A DNA stretch of 29,380 nucleotides. Source: UBA7692 sp964552715. GTDB taxonomy: Bacteria; Bacteroidota; Bacteroidia; Chitinophagales; LD1. Position numbers and translations under genes: made by a program. Every line of letters begins with the position of its first letter. The stretch's first letter is position 1. This document shows, one piece after another, positions 7,540-14,873 of this stretch. A model generated the notes under the pieces. It made no database searches. It was not told where the DNA came from and saw nothing but the letters and a program-made list of their open reading frames with translations. The stretch covers positions 1 to 29,380 of the forward strand of contig CAZKHZ010000014.1 of the NCBI GenBank assembly GCA_964552715.1, in the 5' to 3' direction.

Positions 7540-7571
7540 CTTATTTTTTTTAATTATGAAACAATTAGTTT

Positions 7572-7598
7572 AAAAAACCCCCTTGTATTAAGGAGTTT
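7572..7598 (-). terminator. Rho-independent terminator after the hydrophilic-protein gene
   Basis: On the minus strand AAACTCCTT pairs with AAGGGGGTTT around the 5-base loop AATAC (one wobble and one bulge), directly followed by a run of T. It lies just after the stop codon at 7612, between two genes read in the same direction, so it should end or attenuate the transcript of the hydrophilic-protein gene before the YflT-like gene. Confidence 0.6.
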
Positions 7599-7611
7599 CA
7601 TCAAAGCAGTA

Positions 7612-7935
7612 TTATAGATTTACATCTTCTGTACGCCTGTTTAAGCCTATGTCAACTGAATTTCTATCATTAGTGATTTGATCTTTAGGAATATCTTTAT
7701 CAGTAACTTCCTTAGAATTGATTTCTTTTTTTCTTGTCACGTTAGTGATTTTATTCGAGCCATTTAAAATGACATCCTCTTCTTCGATAAAAACGCTTGG
7801 GTAATTCTTTACTTCACTTTGCTCAACGGGTTTATTGTTATCTACTTCTTTTTGATTTACATCATTAGTTGTTGGTTGATCTGATGTTTTACCGTTTTGG
7901 TGATAGTTGCGTTGCTCGTTTTTATTTTTTTCCAT
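7612..7935 (-). CDS. Disordered hydrophilic stress-block protein
   Basis: 107 residues from the ATG at 7935 (MEKNKNEQRNYHQNGKTSDQ). An upstream in-frame ATG at 7956 would add only seven residues and has a poorer leader. The protein is almost wholly N, K, E, D, Q and T, lacks cysteine, and should be intrinsically disordered. A short segment KEVTDKDIPKDQ recalls KHVTDEDLTQSK of the similar protein encoded at 8709-9011, so the two may be distant relatives. Disordered hydrophilic proteins in stress clusters are often compared with desiccation protectants; that role is inference. It is bounded by its own terminator and by a promoter region with palindromes at 7971-7986. Confidence 0.65.
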   Translation of the reverse strand: MEKNKNEQRNYHQNGKTSDQPTTNDVNQKEVDNNKPVEQSEVKNYPSVFIEEEDVILNGSNKITNVTRKKEINSKEVTDKDIPKDQITNDRNSVDIGLNRRTEDVNL

Positions 7936-7970
7936 TGGTAAAAATTTTATTTGCAAATGAATTTTTGCAT

Positions 7971-8045
7971 TGACACAAAAGTGTGTTCTATGGAAGGTTG
8001 TGACGTTATATAATAAGATGTTTTACTTGCATCATTCACACATTT
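7971..8045 (-). promoter_or_regulatory. Palindrome and shared element upstream of the hydrophilic-protein gene
   Basis: Plus-strand TGACAC (7971-7976), AAAA and GTGTGT (7981-7986) form a dyad resembling the TTACAC-TTTT-GTGTAA dyad of the OmpA operon. Minus-strand CACTTTTG (7976-7983) could be a -7 box with a poor hexamer ATATAA 22 bp upstream (8006-8011). Plus-strand ATTCACACATTT at 8034-8045 is identical to 9106-9117, which also lies upstream of a hydrophilic-protein gene. The core promoter is weak; the element match is exact. Confidence 0.4.
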
Positions 8046-8620
8046 CAGGGGGCTGTCATTGTTTGCTGCATTCTCCTTTTTGCTTCTATACACCACAGCA
8101 ATTCATCAATAAATACTTTTGAATTTTTATTTACTTCATCTACATCTGTAGCAACACCAGACTGATTGTATTCATCCTCTACATTAGGAACAAGGAAAGT
8201 TGCGGGTACTGTCCATGCACGAATTTTCCAAAGTGAAAACTGTAATGCTGTAATTACTTGCGAGCCTCCAAACACTCCTGCTGAAACTGTTGCTATGGCT
8301 ATTGGTTTGCGATGCCACTCTTCATACAACACATCAATCGCATTTTTTAAACTTGCTGGATAGCCTCCGTTGTATTCGGGTGTAACAATGATGATGCCAT
8401 CGGAACTTTTTATCTTTTTTCCAAATCCAAGTAACTTTGCTGAGGGATTTTTCTGAAGAATTAGTTTCTCATGAAATATTGGAAAGTCGTATTCTTTCAA
8501 ATCAATTATTTCTGTTTCTGCAATATCATTGTCCAGTAAATAGTTTTTAAAATGAAGTGCAACTCTATTGCTGTTGCGACCTGTGCGCACGCTTGATGAG
8601 ATTATTGAAATTAATGGCAT
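8045..8620 (-). CDS. NAD(P)H-dependent FMN reductase family protein
   Basis: 191 residues, flavodoxin-like. The phosphate-binding loop for FMN is seen at the N-terminus (ISSSVRTGRNSNRVALHF, ~6-23) and the second flavin loop as TPEYNGGYPASLKNAIDVLY (~80-99), with a conserved following strand KPIAIATVSAGVFGG. This is the NADPH-dependent FMN reductase/azoreductase-like family, which reduces flavin, quinones or similar acceptors with NAD(P)H in the cytoplasm. A role in redox stress fits the neighbourhood. It starts 37 bp downstream of a strong terminator hairpin (8658-8697), so it should have its own short promoter or depend on readthrough. The exact substrate is unknown. Confidence 0.92.
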   Translation of the reverse strand: MPLISIISSSVRTGRNSNRVALHFKNYLLDNDIAETEIIDLKEYDFPIFHEKLILQKNPSAKLLGFGKKIKSSDGIIIVTPEYNGGYPASLKNAIDVLYEEWHRKPIAIATVSAGVFGGSQVITALQFSLWKIRAWTVPATFLVPNVEDEYNQSGVATDVDEVNKNSKVFIDELLWCIEAKRRMQQTMTAP

Positions 8621-8657
8621 GATTTTTTATTAAATATTTTAAATCTGTTATTTCAGT

Positions 8658-8697
8658 AAACAGAAAAACCCCACATTGCTGTGAGGCTCTTCTGTTT
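8658..8697 (-). terminator. Strong terminator hairpin
   Basis: Outer arms AAACAGAA (8658-8665) and TTCTGTTT (8690-8697) are fully complementary. Inner arms CCCCACA and TGTGAGG pair with one mismatch around the loop TTGC. Read on the minus strand the 3' arm is GGGGTTTTTCTGTTT, with a T run. It lies 12 bp after the stop of the hydrophilic-protein gene at 8709, separating it from the FMN reductase gene. Confidence 0.75.
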
Positions 8698-8708
8698 GAT
8701 TTTCGGCA

Positions 8709-9011
8709 TTACTTTTTAGAGTGCTGATTATCCTGTTTCGATTCTGTTTTCTTTGAATCTGTTTGGGTAGAAGATTTTTCGTTGGAAGGTTTCCATTTAG
8801 AAGTTTCTTCTTCGCGCTGAACCTTTTTAGGACCTTCAGCAACTACCTTTGATTGCGTCAAATCCTCGTCAGTTACGTGTTTCTCCTGTTTTTTTTCAGA
8901 GTTGCGACCCGTGTTGATTTTAGGATTCTCAGTTGAATGGTCTTTTTTACCATTACCAGCAGCAGGCTTTTGATTTCCCTTTCTGTCGGTTTCTTTTTGA
9001 TTGTTTCCCAT
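8709..9011 (-). CDS. Disordered lysine/glutamate-rich hydrophilic protein
   Basis: 100 residues from the ATG at 9011 (MGNNQKETDRKGNQKPAAGN). A longer reading from 9062 adds 17 residues but would place the start inside the predicted promoter, so the shorter form is chosen. The sequence is dominated by K, E, N, S, Q and T with no cysteine or hydrophobic segment and should be disordered. It shares VTDEDL-type residues with the 107-residue protein encoded at 7612-7935. Its promoter region contains GTGTAA-N22-CACATTTG and the element ATTCACACATTT, tying it to the stress genes. It is followed by a strong terminator. Function unknown; a protectant role is inferred only from composition and context. 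Confidence 0.65.
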   Translation of the reverse strand: MGNNQKETDRKGNQKPAAGNGKKDHSTENPKINTGRNSEKKQEKHVTDEDLTQSKVVAEGPKKVQREEETSKWKPSNEKSSTQTDSKKTESKQDNQHSKK

Positions 9012-9047
9012 TTTGAAATATTTATTAGTGAATGAATTTTCACTATG

Positions 9048-9117
9048 CAAATGTGTTTGCAATGCACCCTAATATTGTTACACAACTTCTCTTTTTATTT
9101 GTTGTATTCACACATTT
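9048..9117 (-). promoter_or_regulatory. Stress-type promoter of the hydrophilic-protein gene
   Basis: Minus-strand GTGTAA (plus 9078-9083) is followed after exactly 22 bp by CACATTTG (9048-9055), the same spacing as upstream of the OmpA operon. The bases after each GTGTAA are also similar (CA-n-AT-n-TAG and a TGC). Plus-strand ATTCACACATTT at 9106-9117, just upstream, is identical to 8034-8045. The start codon follows the box by 36 bp, as it does at the OmpA gene. Confidence 0.6.
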
Positions 9118-9228
9118 AATTTGGACTTTATCCCTAAATTGTATGTTAAATCAATAGTGAGATAATGGGCGACTGCCAACGCCCCTTGTCCTTAAATCTA
9201 TGAACTTCCATTACATGGTATATTATCT

Positions 9229-9296
9229 ATTGTGTGAATTGTACAATTTGTATGTTGAATTGTGCAACTATTTATTCAGCTAAAAAACCATCTTTC
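9229..9296 (+). promoter_or_regulatory. Degenerate stress-type promoter upstream of the OMP gene
   Basis: ATTGTGTGAATT (9229-9240) carries the TGTGTGAAT core seen in three other upstream regions. AATTGTACAATT (9237-9248) is a perfect palindrome. GTGCAA (9262-9267) is followed after 21 bp by CATCTTTC (9289-9296), a one-mismatch form of the GTGTAA and nAnnTTTG pair. The divergent gap 9012-9395 holds no gene that I can support, only these and the opposing promoter at 9048-9117. Confidence 0.35.
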
Positions 9297-9395
9297 GGCT
9301 TTTATATAAATGTTTAAGAGTTTGCGAAATGATTAATGAATAGCGTACAAACTTCACTGTATTTAAAGCATTTTCGCCACAGCCGAACAATATCA

Positions 9396-10931
9396 ATGAC
9401 TTATTTTAAGATAGTAGTTGCATTTCTATTTCAGGGGTTTTCTGCAATTGTTTTTGCACAAGACCATTATTGGAGTCAACAATATGGCGGGCAGGCAACA
9501 TTGATGGGTGGAACAGTTGTTGCAGGCTCAAACGACCACAGTAATATTTATTACAACCCTGGGGCAATTGGTTTTGTTGATAGTGCGCGCGTAACGGCAA
9601 GTACCTATGTTTTTGGATTTGAATACATGAAGTTGAAAAACGCAGCAGGCACAGGGCTCGATTTAAAAAGTATTCAGCTAAATATTTTACCACAGCTACT
9701 TGCTGGAAGTATTGGCATAAAAAAAGTTCCAAAGCTTAAATTGATATACGGCACATTAATGCGCAGCCGCACCAATGTAGGGTTTGAACAGAACAATAAA
9801 AATAGCTATGAAGTAATTGCAGGCTCACCGGGTGCAGAATATTATAAAGCAAGTGTAGAATACAGGAACAATTCTGTAGAGCAATGGGTTGGATTTGGGC
9901 TTGCCTATCAAATCAATCCAACTTGGGCGGTGGGTATTTCTTCTTTTACTGCCTACACACATGTGGAAACGCGCACCACACAAAATAATAATTTAGATGC
10001 CCAAGCTAATGGTGTACCCTACATTGCTACCGTCAACGAATTCAATTCAATGAACTTGAATCAATTTACACACATATTTAAGTTGGGTGTTGCTGCGCGT
10101 TTTAAGCATGTTCACTTGGGCATGGCTTTAACACTGCCAGGCATAAAAATTTGGGGAAAAGGAAAAATTGAAAAGTCGTTTGAAGTATATAATTTGAATC
10201 AGAATGCTGCCGACACTTCTATGCCAGCCCAGCAGCATCCAAGTTATGTTATTTCAGATGTTCAAGAAGGTATCAACAGCCATTATAAAATTCCATTCTC
10301 TGCATCCATAGGTTTAAAGTTGGTGTATCCCGCATTTTCTCTCTCTGCATCCCTCGAGTATTTTATGGGTTACAAAAATCATATCGTTTTGCAAGGTGCC
10401 AATCGCGCGGTCATTCGCCCCACAGCATTTTATGGCAACGATACCATCAAAGATTTTATGAAGCTGCAAACCACAGCTTCCTTTGTATTAAATGCAGGTA
10501 TTGGAGCCGAAATCAAAATCAGGGATGATATAAATCTTTTGTTGGGTCTGCGTACAGATTTAAGCAACCGCACCGATTATTTACCAAACAATGCAGTAAT
10601 TAATGTAGTGTCTGCCAAGTCTCCATCGTGGCACTATCTTTATTTGTCTTCGGGCTTTACTTACAAACTTGCTTTTCATCACCTCACCCTTGGTTTCGAT
10701 TACGGTTTTGGCATTCCAGTTGAGAAGCAACAGATATTCAATCTTACGGAGCCAACTCAGTCAACTTATCTTAGAGGTAACTTAAATCAGGATGTAAATA
10801 TTTCGGTACACAAACTCAATTTCATTCTGTCATACACCTATTTCTTTCGCCCGAAAGAAAAGAACTTTGGTCCCCTCTCAATTATTGATGAATTGAGAAA
10901 GGTGGAAAAGAAAAAAGGAAGGAAGAAGTAG
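9396..10931 (+). CDS. Outer-membrane beta-barrel protein (OmpP1/FadL-like)
   Basis: 511 residues from the ATG at 9396, where a clean signal peptide begins (MTYFKIVVAFLFQGF, cleaved after VFAQ). An in-frame ATG at 9336 would put 20 basic residues before it and is less likely. The mature protein starts DHYWSQQYGGQATLMGGTVV and contains IYYNPGAIGF, the early pattern of FadL/OmpP1-type barrels. After that, alternating strands with aromatic girdles continue to a terminal strand LNFILSYTYFFRP and a basic tail (VEKKKGRKK). Barrels of this group take up hydrophobic compounds or belong to the PorV-like branch serving T9SS; the sequence does not decide. It precedes a T9SS cargo gene, both on the + strand, 120 bp apart. 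Confidence 0.8.
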   Translation: MTYFKIVVAFLFQGFSAIVFAQDHYWSQQYGGQATLMGGTVVAGSNDHSNIYYNPGAIGFVDSARVTASTYVFGFEYMKLKNAAGTGLDLKSIQLNILPQLLAGSIGIKKVPKLKLIYGTLMRSRTNVGFEQNNKNSYEVIAGSPGAEYYKASVEYRNNSVEQWVGFGLAYQINPTWAVGISSFTAYTHVETRTTQNNNLDAQANGVPYIATVNEFNSMNLNQFTHIFKLGVAARFKHVHLGMALTLPGIKIWGKGKIEKSFEVYNLNQNAADTSMPAQQHPSYVISDVQEGINSHYKIPFSASIGLKLVYPAFSLSASLEYFMGYKNHIVLQGANRAVIRPTAFYGNDTIKDFMKLQTTASFVLNAGIGAEIKIRDDINLLLGLRTDLSNRTDYLPNNAVINVVSAKSPSWHYLYLSSGFTYKLAFHHLTLGFDYGFGIPVEKQQIFNLTEPTQSTYLRGNLNQDVNISVHKLNFILSYTYFFRPKEKNFGPLSIIDELRKVEKKKGRKK

Positions 10932-10978
10932 TATTAGTACTTCTAAATGAATGAATGTTGCAACTGATTTATTGAATA

Positions 10979-11013
10979 GTGTAACGCTTTAGAATTGATA
11001 CCAAGCATTTTTG
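10979..11013 (+). promoter_or_regulatory. Stress-type promoter of the T9SS cargo gene
   Basis: GTGTAA (10979-10984), then 21 bp, then CATTTTTG (11006-11013). This matches the arrangement upstream of the lmo0937-type gene (21 bp) and of the OmpA and hydrophilic-protein genes (22 bp). The start codon follows 38 bp after the box, close to the 36-39 bp seen at the other sites. Confidence 0.5.
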
Positions 11014-11051
11014 CCCTGTGAAAATTCTTTCACAAAAAATCAATTTTATAG

Positions 11052-13559
11052 ATGAATAATTCTACACTTTCAATACAGAAAATAGTAACAGGAATGCTTG
11101 TGGCATTGATGCTTACTAGCAGCATGTATGCTGCAGTTTTTACAGCAGTTGCTTCTGGTAATTATAACAGCACAGCAACATGGTCGGGTGGGGTAGCTCC
11201 CCCTGCATTTGTGTTGTTAGACCAAATTGTTATCCCAGCGGGCATCACAGTTAATTTGAACAATGATATTACACTGAATGGCGCATTGGCTTCTTTAAAT
11301 GTTGCAGGCACATTAAGCACATCCAATAGCTCTTCGATAGCAATGACACTCGGCACACTAAGCGGTGCAGGCACATTAACAGTGAATGCCTTAACTGTTA
11401 GTCTCAGTCCCGCCTTTTCTTTCGCAGGCACTTTAAATGTAACCACCCTAAATTCAGCGGCAGGTTTTCAATCGTCAGCCGATATTTTGGTTGGTCAGTC
11501 ATTAAATCTTACAGCAGGAACTTTATCGCTTGTTTCGGGGGGCAGTTTGGCAGTAGGCACCGGAGGAACAATTTTTGTTTCGGGTGGATCGCTAACAGCA
11601 GGTATTGGCGGCACAGTGACACTTTCTAATAACTACAATGTAAGTTATTCAGGTGTTTCTTCTTTAGCGGGCGTAGAGTTGTCAGGTATTGGATTGCGCA
11701 ACGTAACAGTTAATGTAGCTGCCGGAAATTCTGTAACGCTTGCATCAAGTCTTACAGTTGTGGGAACATTAACCCTTACCAACGGCACATTGGTATTGGC
11801 AGGAAACGACTTGACCATCAATGGTCCTGTAGCAGTAGCGGGCAGTGGCACTATATCTTCAACTGCGGTTTCAAGTATAAGTGTAAATACAACTAGCGGT
11901 ATTGCAGGCACTTTGACATTTAGCGGTTTGACACCTGCGGTTAAAGATTTCACCATCAACATTGGTGCTGGTAACACAGCTACAATCGGTGGCAATTTAA
12001 CTGTGAACGGAACATTGCAATTGAACAGTGGAACATTGAATTTTAACGATGCTAGTTTATCTATTGGCGGCAACATCAGCGGCACGGGTTCATTAAGCAG
12101 CAATTCAAGTTCAAACTTAACCATCAGCACATTAACAGGTTTGACAACAGCGTTGAAATTTGCAACAGGTGGTCAAACATTGAACAACTTAAGTCTATCG
12201 GTTGGTGTAGGTAATTCAGCATCTTTAGTAAGCAATTTGAATGTAAACGGTATGCTTACAATTCTTGCAGGCAGCAGTTTTAATTTAAATGGCAACACAC
12301 TTATATTAGGTTCAGCAAGCAGTATGGTAGGCACAGGCATGATTGCTGCAACTCCTACGTCTAACATTATCATTAACTCTACTGTTGGCATCTCTTCATT
12401 AATGGTGAGCGGTACTATAGGTAGTTTTACTGTAAACAGTGGTGGCAGCGCAAACGTTACATTAGGCAACGATTTGACAGTTGATGGAACACTTACTTTA
12501 CAAAGCGGCTCGTTGATTTTGAACGGCAATGATTTAAACATAACCGGCACTATTGCAGCAGCGGGAAGCGGCACTATTTCTTCTTCAGCTATGTCTAATA
12601 TTTCGGTTGCTACCGCAACTGCTCCAATGGGTGCTTTGCGTTTTAATGCAAGTGCAAACACTGTAGGTGATTTAGAAGTAAATATTGGTAACAGCGGCTC
12701 TTTAGCTATTGCTACAGACTTGAATGTTACTGACACACTTCGCTTCATGGCAGGTAAATTGAACATGGCATCCAATCAATTGACTATCGGAACAATGGGT
12801 GCTATTAAAGGTGCAAGCAGTTCAGCTTATGTTATTACAACTGCTGGTGGTTCATTAGAGCAAAATGTGCTTGCAGGTGGCAGCACATCAGTTGCTTTCC
12901 CCATTGGTACTTCAACCAACTACGCCCCTGCAAATATTCATTTGAACACAGGCTCTGCTAGTGGTAAAGTGCAAGTGGGTGTTGTAAATGATGTAAAAGC
13001 ACAAGGCACAACAGGTGTTGATTTTTCAGCTTCTCGCTCGGTAGTAGATGCTACTTGGAATGTAAGTTCAAGCATCGTTGGTGCTTTTAATTTAGACTTG
13101 AAAGTAATGTGGTCAGCAGCTATGGAAGTAAACGGTTTTAACCGCAACGCTGCATACCTTTCGCATTACATCAGCGGTGGATGGGACATGAGCGCAACCT
13201 CGGCTGCTACAGCAGAAGCAGGTGGCATGTATAGCATTCAAAAAACTGCTTTAACTACACTTAGCCCTTTTGCAGTGTTCGACCAAAACACTACAACAGC
13301 TATCGGTGAAATCAATAATGACATTCAGTTTCAAGTTTATCCTAATCCAACTGCCGATAACATCAACATCCAAAACACATCAGCTTCTACCGAATCAGTA
13401 AACATGGACATCTATAATTCAAAAGGTGAATTGATGGGCAATTTCAAATTGACGAATGTTACTTCTACCATCTCTATTGATGGATTGGCTAACGGAAGTT
13501 ATTTTATCAAGTTCTACAATAGCGGTATGAACAGCACTAAGCGTTTTATCAAAATGTAA
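11052..13559 (+). CDS. Repeat-rich secreted protein with T9SS type A sorting domain
   Basis: 835 residues. The signal peptide is residues ~1-27 (IVTGMLVALMLTSSMYA). The next part has ATWSGGVAPP followed by a beta-helix-like run. From about residue 230 to 600 there are five ~80-residue repeats, each opening with a LTVxGTLxLxxGTL-type strand set (near residues 233, 316, 396, 474 and 556) and continuing GNDLxIxGxIxAxGSGTISS. This Ser/Thr/Gly/Asn-rich pattern fits a parallel beta-helix surface adhesin or matrix protein. A compact domain follows (~620-745). The last ~75 residues (FQVYPNPTADNINI to KRFIKM) are a T9SS type A C-terminal sorting domain, so the protein is exported through the outer membrane and attached or released. 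No enzymatic residues are seen. Confidence 0.9.
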   Translation: MNNSTLSIQKIVTGMLVALMLTSSMYAAVFTAVASGNYNSTATWSGGVAPPAFVLLDQIVIPAGITVNLNNDITLNGALASLNVAGTLSTSNSSSIAMTLGTLSGAGTLTVNALTVSLSPAFSFAGTLNVTTLNSAAGFQSSADILVGQSLNLTAGTLSLVSGGSLAVGTGGTIFVSGGSLTAGIGGTVTLSNNYNVSYSGVSSLAGVELSGIGLRNVTVNVAAGNSVTLASSLTVVGTLTLTNGTLVLAGNDLTINGPVAVAGSGTISSTAVSSISVNTTSGIAGTLTFSGLTPAVKDFTINIGAGNTATIGGNLTVNGTLQLNSGTLNFNDASLSIGGNISGTGSLSSNSSSNLTISTLTGLTTALKFATGGQTLNNLSLSVGVGNSASLVSNLNVNGMLTILAGSSFNLNGNTLILGSASSMVGTGMIAATPTSNIIINSTVGISSLMVSGTIGSFTVNSGGSANVTLGNDLTVDGTLTLQSGSLILNGNDLNITGTIAAAGSGTISSSAMSNISVATATAPMGALRFNASANTVGDLEVNIGNSGSLAIATDLNVTDTLRFMAGKLNMASNQLTIGTMGAIKGASSSAYVITTAGGSLEQNVLAGGSTSVAFPIGTSTNYAPANIHLNTGSASGKVQVGVVNDVKAQGTTGVDFSASRSVVDATWNVSSSIVGAFNLDLKVMWSAAMEVNGFNRNAAYLSHYISGGWDMSATSAATAEAGGMYSIQKTALTTLSPFAVFDQNTTTAIGEINNDIQFQVYPNPTADNINIQNTSASTESVNMDIYNSKGELMGNFKLTNVTSTISIDGLANGSYFIKFYNSGMNSTKRFIKM

Positions 13560-13563
13560 ATGC

Positions 13564-13627
13564 TTAGCCAAGACGGCTAACTCTAAAACATCTATCCGCA
13601 GGGCTTTACAATCCTGCGGATATTTTT
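13564..13627 (+). terminator. Double hairpin and terminator after the T9SS cargo gene
   Basis: TTAGCC (13564-13569) and GGCTAA (13575-13580) form a first small hairpin. ATCCGCAGG (13594-13602) and CCTGCGGAT (13613-13621) form a perfect 9-bp stem with a 10-base loop, followed by ATTTTT. The second is a textbook rho-independent terminator just after the stop codon. Confidence 0.85.
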
Positions 13628-13662
13628 ACCAAAAACTACATCAATACCCAAAAAAATTAATC

Positions 13663-14532
13663 ATGAAAGTATTTAAAACAATGTGTGCGTTATTATTTGC
13701 TTCGGCAATTACGGCATCGGCACAAGTAAACGAAGTAAGCGGGTTTCAAAACCCCGAAAGTGTTGTTGCCTATGGCGATAAACTATTTGTAAGCAACATG
13801 GGCGCGCAACTAGACCCCACTGCAAAAGATGGCGATGGATATATTACTATGCTGTGGCGCAAAGACGGCAAGATGGGAGAGGAGAAATTTATTTCCGGTC
13901 TCAATTCTCCCAAGGGAATGATTGCCGGCATGGGCAAACTAGTAGTGACGGATGTGGACAAAATTGTTGTGTTCAATATCAAAACCCGCAAAAAAATATG
14001 GGAGTTTGATTTATCAAAACAAGGCATCACTTATGCCAACGATTTGGTAAAAGTTTGTGGCGGGGCATTGGTTTCTTCTACCGACAAAAACTCCATATAC
14101 AAAGTGTGTATGAACGGTAAAGTAAAGTTGGTGAAAGTAAAAGTAGAGTTGCCAGGGGCAAACGGTTTGACCCGCAAATGCAGCAAATTGTATGTAGCCA
14201 ATTTTGGAAGAAACAATGTAGCAAACGGCAGCTTTGGCAAAGTAAATCGTTGCAGCAAAAAATACACCGAGTATCAAAGTGGCGGTGCCTACGATGGCAT
14301 TGTAAAAATTGGCAAACGCTTAATTGTGAGCGATTGGGTTAGCACCACCGAAAACGCAGGGCGCATAGTTATTTACAACGTTTGTAAAAAGAAAGCAACC
14401 ACCCTCAACATCGGCAGAACCATCAACGGACCTGCGGATTTATTTGCCGATTGCAAAACCAAAACACTTTGGATACCTGCAATGCGCGAAGGCAAAATCC
14501 TTGCCGTGCCTTATGACATGCTGAAACAATAA
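13663..14532 (+). CDS. Secreted beta-propeller protein (SMP-30/NHL-like)
   Basis: 289 residues. Signal peptide MKVFKTMCALLFASAITASA, then repeated blade-like segments: VSGFQNPESVVAYGDKLFVS, GLNSPKGMIAGMGKLVVTDV, ITYANDLVKVCGGALVSSTD, GGAYDGIVKIGKRLIVSDWV and INGPADLFADCKTKTLWIPA. The pattern of NP/SPxG, D and loss of large insertions fits the SMP-30/gluconolactonase or NHL type of propeller, but metal ligands cannot be confirmed by eye and no enzyme activity is claimed. Six cysteines of the mature part lie at 132, 149, 173, 197, 241 and 264, usually in a turn of the form x-C-x-K, an unusual regularity. The gene has a terminator on each side, so it is probably monocistronic. Confidence 0.75.
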   Translation: MKVFKTMCALLFASAITASAQVNEVSGFQNPESVVAYGDKLFVSNMGAQLDPTAKDGDGYITMLWRKDGKMGEEKFISGLNSPKGMIAGMGKLVVTDVDKIVVFNIKTRKKIWEFDLSKQGITYANDLVKVCGGALVSSTDKNSIYKVCMNGKVKLVKVKVELPGANGLTRKCSKLYVANFGRNNVANGSFGKVNRCSKKYTEYQSGGAYDGIVKIGKRLIVSDWVSTTENAGRIVIYNVCKKKATTLNIGRTINGPADLFADCKTKTLWIPAMREGKILAVPYDMLKQ

Positions 14533-14566
14533 CCTGGTATAATAAAGTTTAGATTGAATGAGAGGG

Positions 14567-14597
14567 AGGCGGCTTGAGCAATCAGGCTGCCTTTTTT
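14567..14597 (+). terminator. Rho-independent terminator after the propeller gene
   Basis: AGGCGGCTTGA and TCAGGCTGCCT form an 11-bp stem (two wobble pairs) closed by a GCAA tetraloop and followed by a run of six T. It lies 34 bp after the stop codon at 14532. Confidence 0.88.
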
Positions 14598-14730
14598 GTT
14601 TTAAAGCTTCCCTGCCGCCACTATTTCCTTTAGCAGGACGGTAATGATGGTGTGCTTTAGGGCGGTTGATTCAAAGACCTCGATTTTCGATAGCAATCAG
14701 AAGAGTTGTGGGCATTTCGCTGCCTTCTAT

Positions 14731-14819
14731 CACACATTGCTCACCACCCTAATGTGTGAATTCTGCAACTCTTTCTATAAATTATGTAATGCTTTTGGGG
14801 CTTGGGTAAAGCAATATTG
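14731..14819 (+). promoter_or_regulatory. Dyad and degenerate stress-type promoter of dps
   Basis: CACACATT (14731-14738) and AATGTGTG (14751-14758) form a perfect 8-bp inverted repeat with a 12-bp spacer. The right arm reads AATGTGTGAAT, the element also seen at 8034-8045 and 9106-9117 on the opposite strand. ATGTAA (14784-14789) is followed after 22 bp by CAATATTG (14812-14819), a degenerate form of the shared promoter pair. The gap 14533-14873 contains only this and the preceding terminator; no gene is seen in it. Confidence 0.4.
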
Positions 14820-14873
14820 TATTCCCAATTATTGCCTGAGGGTTTCACGTATTATTTTGGGTAAAAACGCAAT

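Noticed and set aside
9336..9395. Upstream start for the outer-membrane barrel gene
   Set aside because: It would put about 20 basic residues before the signal peptide; the ATG at 9396 begins the hydrophobic signal directly. It remains possible but less likely.
11162..13147. Long minus-strand open frames under the T9SS cargo gene
   Set aside because: They mirror the repetitive Thr/Gly/Asn codon pattern of the real gene on the other strand; they have no start context or family match, while the plus frame has a signal peptide and T9SS tail.
14598..14730. Possible small gene or RNA between the propeller gene and dps
   Set aside because: An open frame from 14644 has no motif and runs through the predicted dps promoter; no tRNA-like or structured RNA pattern could be found.
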